Assembly (NCBI RefSeq): GCF_002245895.1
Contig: NZ_NPJZ01000001.1
Coordinates: forward strand, 2,144,501-2,208,500
DNA from: Rhodococcus sp. OK302
Lineage (GTDB): Bacteria; Actinomycetota; Actinomycetes; Mycobacteriales; Mycobacteriaceae
Reading direction: 5' to 3'
Length of the DNA stretch: 64,000 nucleotides
Shown: piece by piece, positions 8,218 through 16,265 of the stretch
How positions within the stretch are numbered: position 1 is the first letter of the stretch
Layout: each line of letters starts with the position of its first letter
Translations under genes and position numbers: made by a program
The notes under the pieces: model-generated
Seen by the model: only the letters and a program-made list of their open reading frames with translations
The model's database searches: none
What the model was told of the DNA's origin: nothing

Positions 8218-8268
8218 GTTTGGTCAAGAACGTGTAACGGTAGCGGTCACCTTGATCAAACTGTTACA
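8217..8268 (+). promoter_or_regulatory. Interleaved stems (possible pseudoknot) after cycA, upstream of the M23 gene
   Basis: AGTTTGGTCAAG (8217-8228) can pair with CTTGATCAAACT (8251-8262) with one G-T pair. TGTAAC (8233-8238) can pair with GTTACA (8263-8268). The two helices interleave, as in an H-type pseudoknot. The first helix alone could act as a cycA terminator, though no T-tract follows. Confidence 0.35.
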
Positions 8269-8286
8269 TTCGTCGGCAGACAGAGG

Positions 8287-8310
8287 AGCGGTCTTCACTT
8301 GAAGATCGCT
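8287..8310 (+). promoter_or_regulatory. Leader hairpin upstream of the M23 peptidase gene
   Basis: AGCGGTCTTC (8287-8296) pairs with GAAGATCGCT (8301-8310) across an ACTT loop with one G-T pair. It lies 29 bp before the GTG start. It may modulate translation or be part of a structured leader. Confidence 0.35.
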
Positions 8311-8339
8311 GCAGGCCGACGACTGACGGAGTACACACT

Positions 8340-9119
8340 GTGGGCAACCACCACCGCACGGGCAATTCCAATGTTGCATTCGAGATCGATCCTGATGCAG
8401 CAAACGGACGCCACCGCGTTCCGTCGGCTGGGCCGGGCGCCGGCGTCAAGGCGGGTGTCGTAGCTGCGGCTACCGGTGCACTTCTTGTCGGCGCAGGACA
8501 GATGGGTGCCGGTACTGCTGCGGCAGCGCCGGCCACCCAAAACATTGCCGGATTCGAGATTCCGCAGGGACTGCTTCCCGTCGGGCTCGAGATTCCGGCT
8601 GGACTGTCGAGCATGCAACTGCCGGCATTGTCCAGCATCGAACTTCCCCCGCTCCCGGACGTCTTGGCGCAGGTCAACGAGCAGGTGCAGCAGTTTACGG
8701 GCTCGGCCAATCCACTCTCGTCGACCAGTGAGACAGTGCAGCCGGTTTCCGGAACACTCACTTCCGATTTCGGCTCCCGCTGGGGCGCACATCATGGCGG
8801 CCTGGACATCGCCGCTCCGATCGGCACCCCGATCCGCGCTGCAGCATCCGGCCAGGTCATCGACGCCGGTCCCGCCTCGGGCTTCGGCTTGTGGGTGCGC
8901 GTGCAGCATGACGACGGTGCCGTCACCACCTACGGACATGTCAATGACTACCAGGTCAACGTCGGCGAGCGTGTCAACGCCGGGCAGCAGATCGCGACAG
9001 TCGGCAACCGTGGCCAGTCCACCGGCCCGCACCTGCACTTCGAAGTAGCCGAGAACGGTGCAAAGGTTGATCCCGCCGCGTGGCTGCGCGCCCGCGGAGT
9101 ATCGCCTACCTGGGCCTGA
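8340..9119 (+). CDS. Exported M23 (LytM-type) peptidoglycan endopeptidase
   Basis: A 259-residue protein. A hydrophobic segment at about 36-63 ending in AAAA reads as a signal or anchor, then comes a spacer rich in IP/LP, then a LytM domain from about 135. The zinc ligands are visible: H152 and D156 in HHGGLD, and H231-x-H233 in HLHF. Such enzymes cut peptide cross-bridges in the cell wall. GTG at 8340 follows a GGAG site. The leader carries structured elements (8217-8310), and a strong terminator at 9150-9195 closes the unit, so it is probably monocistronic. Confidence 0.88.
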   Translation: MGNHHRTGNSNVAFEIDPDAANGRHRVPSAGPGAGVKAGVVAAATGALLVGAGQMGAGTAAAAPATQNIAGFEIPQGLLPVGLEIPAGLSSMQLPALSSIELPPLPDVLAQVNEQVQQFTGSANPLSSTSETVQPVSGTLTSDFGSRWGAHHGGLDIAAPIGTPIRAAASGQVIDAGPASGFGLWVRVQHDDGAVTTYGHVNDYQVNVGERVNAGQQIATVGNRGQSTGPHLHFEVAENGAKVDPAAWLRARGVSPTWA

Positions 9120-9149
9120 AAAACGCTGGCCTGAAAAACGCTCTTTTCC

Positions 9150-9195
9150 ACTGCGGTGGTACCCGGACTTGCTCCGGGTACCACCGCAGTTTTTT
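9150..9195 (+). terminator. Intrinsic terminator after the M23 gene
   Basis: An 18-bp perfect stem (9150-9167 with 9173-9190) and a 5-nt loop are followed by six Ts. Just upstream a 15-bp direct repeat, GGCCTGAAAAACGCT, occurs twice. Confidence 0.92.
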
Positions 9196-9381
9196 GTTTG
9201 CCGCAGTTCGTGCCTTCCGATGAAATAGTGGAAGTTCCACGCGCAGATGCCACTTCGGTTATCCGTCAACAGTTTTGAGGGACGTATCCTCCGGATCTGC
9301 ATAGTCGACCCAGAAGACATGCGGTATTTGTGATGGTTACAGTAGAAAGTGGCTCGATAACTTCTTACGGAAGGTGGGCAC

Positions 9382-10275
9382 ATGAGTTCACGCGAACACA
9401 ACAATGTTGTCGTCGGAGTAGACGGGTCGGACACGTCGTCCAGCGCGCTACGCGAAGCTGCAAAGATTGCCGCGCAGCGCGAATTGCGTCTCGATATCCT
9501 GCATGCACTCGACTTTGCACCGTACGGATTCGGCGGACCGTACATCGATGCGGGTGGCGTTTACGAATGGATCGAAGAAGCAGGCAAAGAAGTCCTGGCC
9601 GAAGCCGAGAAGTTTGCCCGTGAGGTCGCACCCACAGTGACCATTCACAGTGAGATCGCGATCGGCAGTCCGACGCAGTGGCTGTTGGAGAGTTCCGCAA
9701 AGGCGAGGCTCGCAGTCGTCGGACCGTCGTCGTCCGGTAAAGCTGCCACGGCCGTACTCGGCAATACCGCAGTCGGTGTGGCGAGCCACGGTAAGTGCCC
9801 TGTGATCGTCGTTCGCGAACGCGACGGCGTCGTACCGACCGACGGTCCTGTCGTGGTGGGTGTCGACGGCAGTGCTCTGAGTGCTCAGGCAGTGGGCGCG
9901 GCGTATGAGGAAGCGTCGTTCCGCGGCGCAGAGCTGGTGGCCGTTCACGTGTGGAGTGACCTCGGAACTGCAGCGTTCGAGGATCCTCGCGCCGCCGCGC
10001 TTGCTCCGCAGTCGTTCGAGGAAGAAGAGCACGCGGTATTGAGCGAAAGCCTGGCCGGATGGTGTGAGAAGTATCCCGAGGTTGTCGTACGACGCGAGAT
10101 CTACCTCGACAATCCGCGTGGACGCCTCCTCGAGTGGTCCGCCCGAGCGCAGCTGGTTGTTGTCGGTAGCCGTGGTCGTGGCGGTTTCCGCGGAATGCTT
10201 CTCGGATCGACCAGCAACACGCTGATCGCCAACGCACAATGCCCGGTGATGGTGGTTCGTCCCGAGGATTCCTGA
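9382..10275 (+). CDS. Universal stress protein with two tandem UspA domains
   Basis: A 297-residue protein made of two Usp domains (about 6-146 and 155-293), each opening with VVVGVDGS. The second domain retains the ATP-binding motif GSRGRGGFRGMLLGS near 260-275. The first has a degenerate version. It resembles the paired-domain Usps of mycobacteria (Rv2623 type) that belong to the DosR dormancy regulon. A second Usp and a DosR/DosS pair lie downstream. A GGGAC-containing sequence at 9276-9295 matches the DosR box at 12 of 20 positions, a weak candidate. An inverted repeat at 10286-10325 may terminate it. Confidence 0.9.
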   Translation: MSSREHNNVVVGVDGSDTSSSALREAAKIAAQRELRLDILHALDFAPYGFGGPYIDAGGVYEWIEEAGKEVLAEAEKFAREVAPTVTIHSEIAIGSPTQWLLESSAKARLAVVGPSSSGKAATAVLGNTAVGVASHGKCPVIVVRERDGVVPTDGPVVVGVDGSALSAQAVGAAYEEASFRGAELVAVHVWSDLGTAAFEDPRAAALAPQSFEEEEHAVLSESLAGWCEKYPEVVVRREIYLDNPRGRLLEWSARAQLVVVGSRGRGGFRGMLLGSTSNTLIANAQCPVMVVRPEDS

Positions 10276-10285
10276 AGTTTGTGGC

Positions 10286-10325
10286 CTGGCCCGTTCATTT
10301 CGGTCATCGAATACGAACGGGCCAG
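10286..10325 (+). terminator. Inverted repeat after the first universal stress gene
   Basis: CTGGCCCGTTC (10286-10296) pairs with GAACGGGCCAG (10315-10325). The loop is 18 nt and no T-run follows, so termination is only probable. Confidence 0.5.
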
Positions 10326-10428
10326 TCACATGAATTTGGACTCATGTTCCGTAGTGTTCGGGTGAGTAATGTTCGGCGTGAGGTGTGCCTGCAGCACACT
10401 CGGCAATCGTCAGGATTGGGGTTACAAC

Positions 10429-11469
10429 GTGCGTATCGGTATGGGATTGAACTACAGCGGCGGGTTCGCTGAAACAGTAGAAGAGGTCGGTGACCTCGAA
10501 AAGGCAGGTTTGGACATTGCCTTTGTCCCCGAGGCTTACTCGTTCGACGCTGTCAGCCAGCTCGGTTACCTGGCGGCCAAGACGTCGACCATCGAGCTTG
10601 CCTCCGGCATCTTCCAGATCTACACCCGCACGCCGTCGCTGACCGCGATGACTGCCGCCGGCCTCGACTTCGTGTCCAACGGACGTTTTGTCATGGGCAT
10701 CGGTGCTTCCGGCCCGCAGGTGATCGAAGGCTTTCACGGCGTCAAGTACGACGCTCCGCTGGGGCGCACCCGCGAGGTAGTCGAAATCTGCCGCAAGGTG
10801 TGGCGCCGCGAGAAGGTCGAGTACCAGGGCAAGTATTACCAGGTGCCGCTGCCGGCCGAAAAGGGCACCGGGCTGGGCAAGCCGCTCAAGCTGATCAATC
10901 ATCCTGTGCGCGAGCGCATCCCGATTCTGATCGCATCGCTCGGTCCCAAGAACGTGGAACTCACCGCGGAAATCGCCGAAGGCTGGGAACCGATCTTCTT
11001 CCACCCGGAGAAGGCGGCAAGTGTGTGGGGCGAACCGATCGCCAAGGGTAAGGCCAAGCGCGATCCCAGTCTCGGTGAACTCCAGGTCTACGCATCCCCG
11101 GCGTTGGCCATCGGCGACGACGTCGACCACATGCTCGACTGGGTGCGACCCAGCCTCGCCCTCTACATCGGCGGCATGGGTGCCAAGGGCAAGAACTTCT
11201 ACAACGACCTTGCCATCCGCTACGGCTACGAGGAAGCTGCCGCGAAGATTCAGGATCTCTACCTCGCCGGCAAGAAAGAGGAAGCAGCAGCGGCCGTCCC
11301 GGACGAGTTGGTACGTGCTATCTCCCTCATCGGACCCGAAAGCTACGTCAAGGAACGCGTCGCAGCATTCGCGGAAGCCGGCGTCACCACCCTCAACGTC
11401 ACCCCGTTGGCGGCTGATCGAGCGGGCCGTGTCGCGCTGATCGAGAAGTTCCGGAAGATTTGTGACTAA
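10429..11469 (+). CDS. LLM-class F420-dependent oxidoreductase
   Basis: About 346 residues of luciferase-like monooxygenase fold (TIM barrel), the class that in Mycobacteriales mostly uses coenzyme F420. Typical features are the N-terminal RIGMGLNYSGG strand, VSNGRFVMGIGASGPQVIEG near 80-100 and IPILIASLGPKNVELTAEIAEGW with its IASLGP turn. The frame opens at 10369, but homology starts at the GTG at 10429, which I prefer. The ribosome site there is poor. Its position between two universal stress genes suggests a role in redox metabolism under low oxygen (inference). Substrate unknown. Confidence 0.85.
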   Translation: MRIGMGLNYSGGFAETVEEVGDLEKAGLDIAFVPEAYSFDAVSQLGYLAAKTSTIELASGIFQIYTRTPSLTAMTAAGLDFVSNGRFVMGIGASGPQVIEGFHGVKYDAPLGRTREVVEICRKVWRREKVEYQGKYYQVPLPAEKGTGLGKPLKLINHPVRERIPILIASLGPKNVELTAEIAEGWEPIFFHPEKAASVWGEPIAKGKAKRDPSLGELQVYASPALAIGDDVDHMLDWVRPSLALYIGGMGAKGKNFYNDLAIRYGYEEAAAKIQDLYLAGKKEEAAAAVPDELVRAISLIGPESYVKERVAAFAEAGVTTLNVTPLAADRAGRVALIEKFRKICD

Positions 11470-11472
11470 CTG

Positions 11473-11516
11473 CTGTGTGCCTTTCCTAACCGCCCGCGGT
11501 TAATAAAGGCGCACAG
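11473..11516 (+). terminator. Hairpin of the TGTGCGCCTTT family after the LLM gene
   Basis: CTGTGTGCCTTT (11473-11484) pairs with AAAGGCGCACAG (11505-11516), with one G-T pair. An inner stem TAACCGC/GCGGTTA (11487-11493 and 11496-11502) extends the hairpin almost to the loop. Confidence 0.75.
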
Positions 11517-11858
11517 CAAGGGGGACTTTGTGCACTTATGAGGCAATTGCTTGTCCCCCTATCGTGAGGTGTGTGGCCAAGGTTTGTTCGCGAACCCGCC
11601 ACAACCGGCCTCGTTGACGCCCGTCAGGGATGTTGGCGGGGCCGTCGCCGTGTTCGGGTTGCGCCGTCAACTTACGAACAGGACCGTCATGTCCGATTCG
11701 GGACCCTCTGGTGTTGATGACCCTATTTGCGGTACTCGAGCAATAGTGTGAAGGCAATAGTGTGGTGGCAATAGTGTCGTGGCGGAGAACTCCGTAGACG
11801 AACTCCGCAACACCGCGCGCTGCGCAGTGTCGAACAGTCTGATCGTGAAGGGACGAAC
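11517..11858. promoter_or_regulatory. Gene-free promoter region of the second universal stress gene
   Basis: No convincing gene lies in this stretch. It holds two half-matches to the DosR box: GGGGACTTT at 11521 (12 of 20 consensus positions overall) and a perfect left half TTCGGGAC at 11697-11704. It also has three copies of GCAATAGTGT at a 14-bp period (11740-11777) and the small palindrome CGGAGAACTCCG shortly after. It looks like a multi-site control region. Confidence 0.45.
11740..11777 (+). repeat. Three direct repeats of GCAATAGTGT, 14-bp period
   Basis: Copies lie at 11740-11749, 11754-11763 and 11768-11777, each separated by a 4-bp spacer. They stand about 80-120 bp upstream of the universal stress start codon. 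Confidence 0.85.
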
Positions 11859-12746
11859 ATGAGTGCAAACCAACCCGTCGTCGTAGCAGTGGACGGTTCC
11901 GAGTCCGCGTCGTCGGCAGTTGTGTGGGCTGCTCACACGGCCGCGACATTGGGCCGTCCCCTTCACATCGTGACGGTGGTGCATATCCCGGCGTTCTACT
12001 ACTCCGAGCCGTATCTGGCCGAGAGTTTCAAGGAGGAACTGCACCGCACGGCACGCGCGCGTCTCGACAGCGCCAAAATTCTGGCTCATCAGAGCGTCGA
12101 CGGCGATCTCGAGGTTGTGACCGAGCAACTCACCGGTAGCGTCTCCGATTCGCTGATCGAACTGTCGAAGCGCGCCTACCTGGTGGCGTTGGGTCCGCGT
12201 GGGCACGGTGAGTTCACCGGATTGGTCGTCGGTTCGGTGACGGTTTCGCTTGTCTCGCACGGTGAATCGCCGGTAGCGGTGGTTCGGGGACGGACGTTGG
12301 ACGGCCACCCGCCCACCGAGGGGCCCGTCGTGGTTGGCGTGGACGGTTCCGAGAACAGCATCGAAGCTATCGAGCATGCTTTCGAGCAGGCCTCGGCGCG
12401 TGGAGCCACACTCATTGCAGTCAACGTGTGGAGCGATGTCAGCGTGCAGCCTTCGCTGGGCGCAACTCCGGACGATCCGCTGTGGAGCAGCATTCAGACC
12501 GGAGAAGAGGTGGTTCTGGCCGAGCAGTTGGCCGGGTTCACCGACCGGTACCCGGACGTTGTGGTCGAGCGTGTGGTGGCCCGGGATCGCCCGGTGCGAG
12601 TGCTCAGCGAATATGCCGAGACGGCACAGTTGATCGTTGTCGGCAGTCGCGGGCGCGGTGGTTTCGTGGGAATGCTCCTCGGCTCGACCAGTCGGGCGCT
12701 TCTCCACACCGCCGACTGCCCGGTACTGATTGTGCGGCACAAGTAA
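11859..12746 (+). CDS. Universal stress protein with two tandem UspA domains
   Basis: A 295-residue paralogue of the protein at 9382 with two Usp domains (about 4-145 and 153-292). The second contains GSRGRGGFVGMLLGSTSRAL, a canonical ATP-binding motif; the first has ALGPRGHGEFTGLVVGS, closer to canonical than in its paralogue. It ends about 50 bp before the DosR-like regulator and shares its direction, so the two may be co-transcribed. The long upstream region contains DosR-like half sites and 14-bp repeats. Known two-domain Usps of this type bind ATP and slow growth during hypoxia; the same role here is inferred. Confidence 0.9.
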   Translation: MSANQPVVVAVDGSESASSAVVWAAHTAATLGRPLHIVTVVHIPAFYYSEPYLAESFKEELHRTARARLDSAKILAHQSVDGDLEVVTEQLTGSVSDSLIELSKRAYLVALGPRGHGEFTGLVVGSVTVSLVSHGESPVAVVRGRTLDGHPPTEGPVVVGVDGSENSIEAIEHAFEQASARGATLIAVNVWSDVSVQPSLGATPDDPLWSSIQTGEEVVLAEQLAGFTDRYPDVVVERVVARDRPVRVLSEYAETAQLIVVGSRGRGGFVGMLLGSTSRALLHTADCPVLIVRHK

Positions 12747-12797
12747 TACGCATTACGCGTTGTTTCCGATCGATTCAAAATTCCAAGAAGGGCTTCA

Positions 12798-13430
12798 ATG
12801 ACTACGCGCGTGTTCCTGGTCGACGATCACGAGATCGTCCGGCGTGGACTGTTCGATCTACTCGGCGGCGTCGAGGATTTCGAGGTGGTCGGTGAAGCGT
12901 CGTCGGTACGGGAAGCCATGGCTGTGATCCCACAGCGCAACGTCGACGTCGCGGTCCTCGATGTGCGACTGGCCGACGGCAACGGCGTCGAGTTGTGCCG
13001 TGACCTCCGGTCGATGCTGCCGGATCTGCGGTGCCTGATGCTGACGTCGTATGCCGACGACGAAGCCCTGCTCGACGCCATCATGGCCGGCGCTTCGGGG
13101 TTTGTGCTGAAGCAGATACTGGGCACGGATCTTGTTGCGGCAGTGCGCACTGTGGGTCTGGGTGGTTCCTTGCTGGACAGCCGGGCCACCGAGGCATTGA
13201 TGCAGCGCATCCGTAGCGAGCGCACGGCTGACCCCTTGGCCGAACTCTCCGATCAGGAACGTGCGGTGTTCGACCTCATCGGGGAGGGGCTGACCAACCG
13301 CGAGATCGGCGCCCGACTCTTCTTGGCGGAGAAGACAGTCAAGAACTATGTGACGCGACTGCTCTCGAAGTTGGGTATGCAGCGCAGAACTCAGGCCGCA
13401 GTACTGGCTACCGAGCTGCGAAGCAAGTAG
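12798..13430 (+). CDS. devR: NarL/LuxR-family response regulator, DosR (DevR)-like
   Basis: A 210-residue response regulator. The receiver domain has acidic residues D9/D10, phospho-acceptor D55 ([13 protein letters not shown]), switch T83 and conserved K105. The C-terminal LuxR-type helix-turn-helix includes [21 protein letters not shown] and ends [14 protein letters not shown]. The long identical stretches to Mycobacterium DosR, especially around [14 protein letters not shown] and the recognition helix, make this assignment stronger than a generic NarL call. DosR activates dormancy genes in response to hypoxia, NO and CO. Its probable partner kinase is encoded head-on, one base beyond its stop codon. 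Confidence 0.88.
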   Translation: MTTRVFLVDDHEIVRRGLFDLLGGVEDFEVVGEASSVREAMAVIPQRNVDVAVLDVRLADGNGVELCRDLRSMLPDLRCLMLTSYADDEALLDAIMAGASGFVLKQILGTDLVAAVRTVGLGGSLLDSRATEALMQRIRSERTADPLAELSDQERAVFDLIGEGLTNREIGARLFLAEKTVKNYVTRLLSKLGMQRRTQAAVLATELRSK

Positions 13431-13431
13431 C

Positions 13432-15102
13432 TCAAGGTCTCTCGCGTCGCAGCGGCACCCGCCACACCAAGCGGGTGCCCTGCGGTTCGCGGTTGCCGAT
13501 TGTGCAAGTGCCACCACAGTGTTCGGCACGTCGTTCCAGATTGTGCAGCCCGCTTTTATGTACGCCCTCGGGGATGCCGTTGCCGTCGTCGTCGATGGTG
13601 ATCGCGAATTCGAGATTGGCAGTCACCGAGATGGTGATGGTGTCGGCCTGCGCATGACGCAGCACGTTGCTCAGACCCTCGCGGAGCACTGCTTCGGCAT
13701 GCGGATGGATGCCGGCCTTGACCAGCGTGTCGATAGCACCGGAGAACTGCACACTCGGCGTGACAGCCGATTGTGCTGTGGCGTCGGCGATTACGTCGAG
13801 GAGGCGTCGACGCAAGCTTGTCGAGTCGGCGGTGGCCGGTGTCTGGAGATCGAAGATGGTGGTGCGGATTTCACGGACCGTCTGGTCCAGTTGCTCGAGC
13901 GACCTGGTGACGATGGCGCGTGCGGAGGCCGGGAGGCTCGAATCCGGCAGGGTGCTCTGCAGGCTCATCCCACTGGCAAACAGGCGCTGAATGACGTTGT
14001 CGTGCAGATCGCGGGCAATGCGATCGCGGTCTGCGAGCACCGACAGTAGGCGTTGTCCGCGTTGTTTGCGATCGAATTCAATTGCCACGGAGCCTAGCTC
14101 GGCCATCGATTCGATTCGAGTGAGCTCGTCCGGCTCCCACATCGTGTTTGTGGAATCAGAGGCGATCAGAAGTGCGCCCACCACGCCTGACGCAATGGTC
14201 ATCGGTGCAAGGACGGCGCTGACGGCCGTGGGGACCAATTCCGCTACAGCTCCGAGGTCCGTGAAGACCTGCACCTTGTGCGTTTGCCGAATAATGTTGA
14301 AAGGGTATGTGCCTGCCGGAATTCGCACTCCCCGCGAAGTGGGTCGAGCACTGGCGGCAGTGTGGACCTGAGCGTAGCCGTCTTCACAGATGACCACGAT
14401 GACGTCGTCGGCGCCCGTCAGGTCGCGGACGCGAGTGGCGAGAAGTTGCAGGCCGTCTTCGAGGGAGTCGCCGGCCAGCAATCTCGTCCGTACGGCTGAC
14501 ATTGCGGTGAGCCATCTTTCGCGGGTCCGAGACTGTTCGAACAGGCGAGCGTTCTCGGCCGCCATTCCGGCTGCGATGGCGAGGGCCTCGAGAATGACCT
14601 CGTCTTCTTCGGTGAACTCTGCAGCGCCGCGCTTCTCGGTGAGGTAGATACTGCCGAATACCTCGCCGCGCATCATGATCGGTGCACCCAGGAAGCTGTC
14701 CATCGGAGGGTGATTGGCAGGAAAGCCGACAGATTCCGGATGCGCACCCAAATGTGGGACTCGCAGCGTCTTAGGATCGTTCATGAGGACACCGAGCACA
14801 CCGTGGCCCTCCGGGAAGTGTCCCATCGTTTGCCGCAGGGGTTCATCGATGCCCTCGTACACGAACTCGGCCAGGCCGCCGCCGCACGCACGCACGCCCA
14901 ATGCTCCGTACCGGCAATCCAATACGGTGGTTGCTGCCGTGATGATGCGCTGCAAAGTCAGATCGAGATCGAGACCGGAACCGACAACGAGAACGGCTTC
15001 GAGAAGCCGGTGGAGCGTCGGGATATCGGCGTCGGTCTGAGCAAGTCGCTCCAGTACCTCACCGAAAGTTCGTGTCGGACTGTGGCCCGAAGAATCGATC
15101 AT
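13432..15102 (-). CDS. devS: GAF-GAF histidine kinase, DosS (DevS)-like gas/redox sensor
   Basis: A 556-residue cytosolic kinase. GAF-A spans about 40-190 and GAF-B about 205-345. A HisKA_3 segment with phospho-acceptor His367 (RIARDLHDNVIQRLFA) follows, then an HATPase domain with DDDGNGI. GAF-A retains the GFPANHPPMDSFLG segment; its His131 aligns with the proximal haem ligand His149 of mycobacterial DosS, and LYLTEK is matched by IYLTEK. It should therefore bind haem and sense O2, NO or CO (inference). In M. tuberculosis dosR-dosS is one operon. Here the kinase is convergent with the regulator, with a 1-bp gap. Confidence 0.88.
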   Translation of the reverse strand: MIDSSGHSPTRTFGEVLERLAQTDADIPTLHRLLEAVLVVGSGLDLDLTLQRIITAATTVLDCRYGALGVRACGGGLAEFVYEGIDEPLRQTMGHFPEGHGVLGVLMNDPKTLRVPHLGAHPESVGFPANHPPMDSFLGAPIMMRGEVFGSIYLTEKRGAAEFTEEDEVILEALAIAAGMAAENARLFEQSRTRERWLTAMSAVRTRLLAGDSLEDGLQLLATRVRDLTGADDVIVVICEDGYAQVHTAASARPTSRGVRIPAGTYPFNIIRQTHKVQVFTDLGAVAELVPTAVSAVLAPMTIASGVVGALLIASDSTNTMWEPDELTRIESMAELGSVAIEFDRKQRGQRLLSVLADRDRIARDLHDNVIQRLFASGMSLQSTLPDSSLPASARAIVTRSLEQLDQTVREIRTTIFDLQTPATADSTSLRRRLLDVIADATAQSAVTPSVQFSGAIDTLVKAGIHPHAEAVLREGLSNVLRHAQADTITISVTANLEFAITIDDDGNGIPEGVHKSGLHNLERRAEHCGGTCTIGNREPQGTRLVWRVPLRRERP

Positions 15103-15129
15103 TAGCGAAGCATATCGGTTCGAGAGTGC

Positions 15130-15825
15130 TCAGATTGCCCGAGTTCGCTCGTCCCACCACTGTTTCCAATGATGTTCGATCTCCGTGAACTCGTCGTCGC
15201 TGAGATCGTAGGTGGCCAGAAGGATTTGGAGTCCTGTCTGGGGGCGGTGCGGGCCGGTGGGCTGCGTTGCGCAGACCAATAATCCGGGACCAAGGTCTTC
15301 GATTGTCACTCCTGTTTGCAGGTCGCTCACGTAGTCGACGACGCCTTCGGCGTAATCCCCGGGTGCCAGGGTGGCGTTGTAGCGAGTGCCGGGCACCGCT
15401 GCGACGGAGTCGAGTCCGAGAACAGAAGCAGCTGTTTCGCCGGGGCGGAGTGGGCCGTCGAAGTAAATCGTTCTGCGCTCGGCCAATCCGTGGTGCTCGA
15501 CGCCGAACTTCAAGAAATGCAGGAAGGTTGTCCAACCCTCGGTGACGTCCGCGAACCACTCGTCGTCGGGGCGTCGAGGTGGGCGAGTGATACGGACGAT
15601 CGTAGTGCCGTTATTTTCGATGAGGGAGAATTGATCGCCGTTGCCGAGTGTCAGGGTGAACGCATCGGGATCGGCTTCAGCCGTGGAGTAGATGTACTCG
15701 ATCTCGTCGTCGAGTTCGTCGCAATCCCAGCCGTGCCAACGCCGAATCAATGCGGGATCGATGAGCGCAGGCCACAGGGCAGCGCGCGGTGATACGACGG
15801 ACACTTCGATTACCGTTTCGGTCAC
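15130..15825 (-). CDS. SRPBCC (AHSA1-like) domain protein
   Basis: A 231-residue protein whose beginning, TETVIEVSVVSPRAALWPALIDPALIRRWHGWD, is typical of the START/SRPBCC superfamily. A further domain-like region with FHLKFG-type aromatic segments (FLHFLKFGVEHHG) follows. These proteins bind hydrophobic ligands in a deep cavity. No ligand or catalytic motif can be named. It lies just upstream of, and co-directional with, the DosS-like kinase gene, with a 27-bp gap, so it may share its transcript. Confidence 0.7.
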   Translation of the reverse strand: MTETVIEVSVVSPRAALWPALIDPALIRRWHGWDCDELDDEIEYIYSTAEADPDAFTLTLGNGDQFSLIENNGTTIVRITRPPRRPDDEWFADVTEGWTTFLHFLKFGVEHHGLAERRTIYFDGPLRPGETAASVLGLDSVAAVPGTRYNATLAPGDYAEGVVDYVSDLQTGVTIEDLGPGLLVCATQPTGPHRPQTGLQILLATYDLSDDEFTEIEHHWKQWWDERTRAI

Positions 15826-15850
15826 GGAACGAACGGTACCGGTAGCGGAA

Positions 15851-16177
15851 TTACATTGCGACGGTCAGCAGGAATGCGACGTCTTCGAGTGCCTCGACAC
15901 TGTGGCGCTGGGCCGGGACGGAGAGGAAATCTCCGGTGGAACCCTTCCACTGATCGTCGCCGCAGATGAGGTTGAGTTTGCCGCTGAGCACCAGCAACGT
16001 TGCTTCGCCGGGGCTGTCATGCTCGGCGAGACTCTTGCCGGCACTGAGCGCGATTACTGTTTGCCGCAGGCTGCGCTGATGGCCACCGTAGACGGTTTGG
16101 GAACTGCGGCCGCTGCTGGCAGTTGCCGCCAGCTTCAACTGTTGGCGAGCGAGGGCTGTCAGTGACTTCTTGTCCAT
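15851..16177 (-). CDS. Small single-domain cupin protein
   Basis: A 108-residue cupin. The region HDSPGEATLLVLSGKLNLICGDDQW contains motif 1 with a His and Glu in place for metal binding, and GDFLSVPAQRHSVEALEDV is motif 2 with its His. Such small cupins bind metal and act as sensors or minor dioxygenases. The function here is unknown. It stands 25 bp before the SRPBCC gene in the same direction. Confidence 0.75.
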   Translation of the reverse strand: MDKKSLTALARQQLKLAATASSGRSSQTVYGGHQRSLRQTVIALSAGKSLAEHDSPGEATLLVLSGKLNLICGDDQWKGSTGDFLSVPAQRHSVEALEDVAFLLTVAM

Positions 16178-16265
16178 CGAAGACCTCTCGGGGTTGCTGC
16201 GATCATCTCGGTTCCCCGAGTATGACCGACGCGCGTCCGGCGTGCCTGACGAACGGACTAAGTGA

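Noticed and set aside
8218-8339. ydaO (cyclic di-AMP) riboswitch before the M23 gene
   Set aside because: The conserved core sequences of that riboswitch, as I know them, are not present; only generic secondary structure is seen.
11683-11704. GGAC-N6-GTCC as a full DosR box
   Set aside because: The DosR palindrome has four bases between the GGGAC and GTCCC arms; here the spacing is six, so only the half-site at 11697 is kept.
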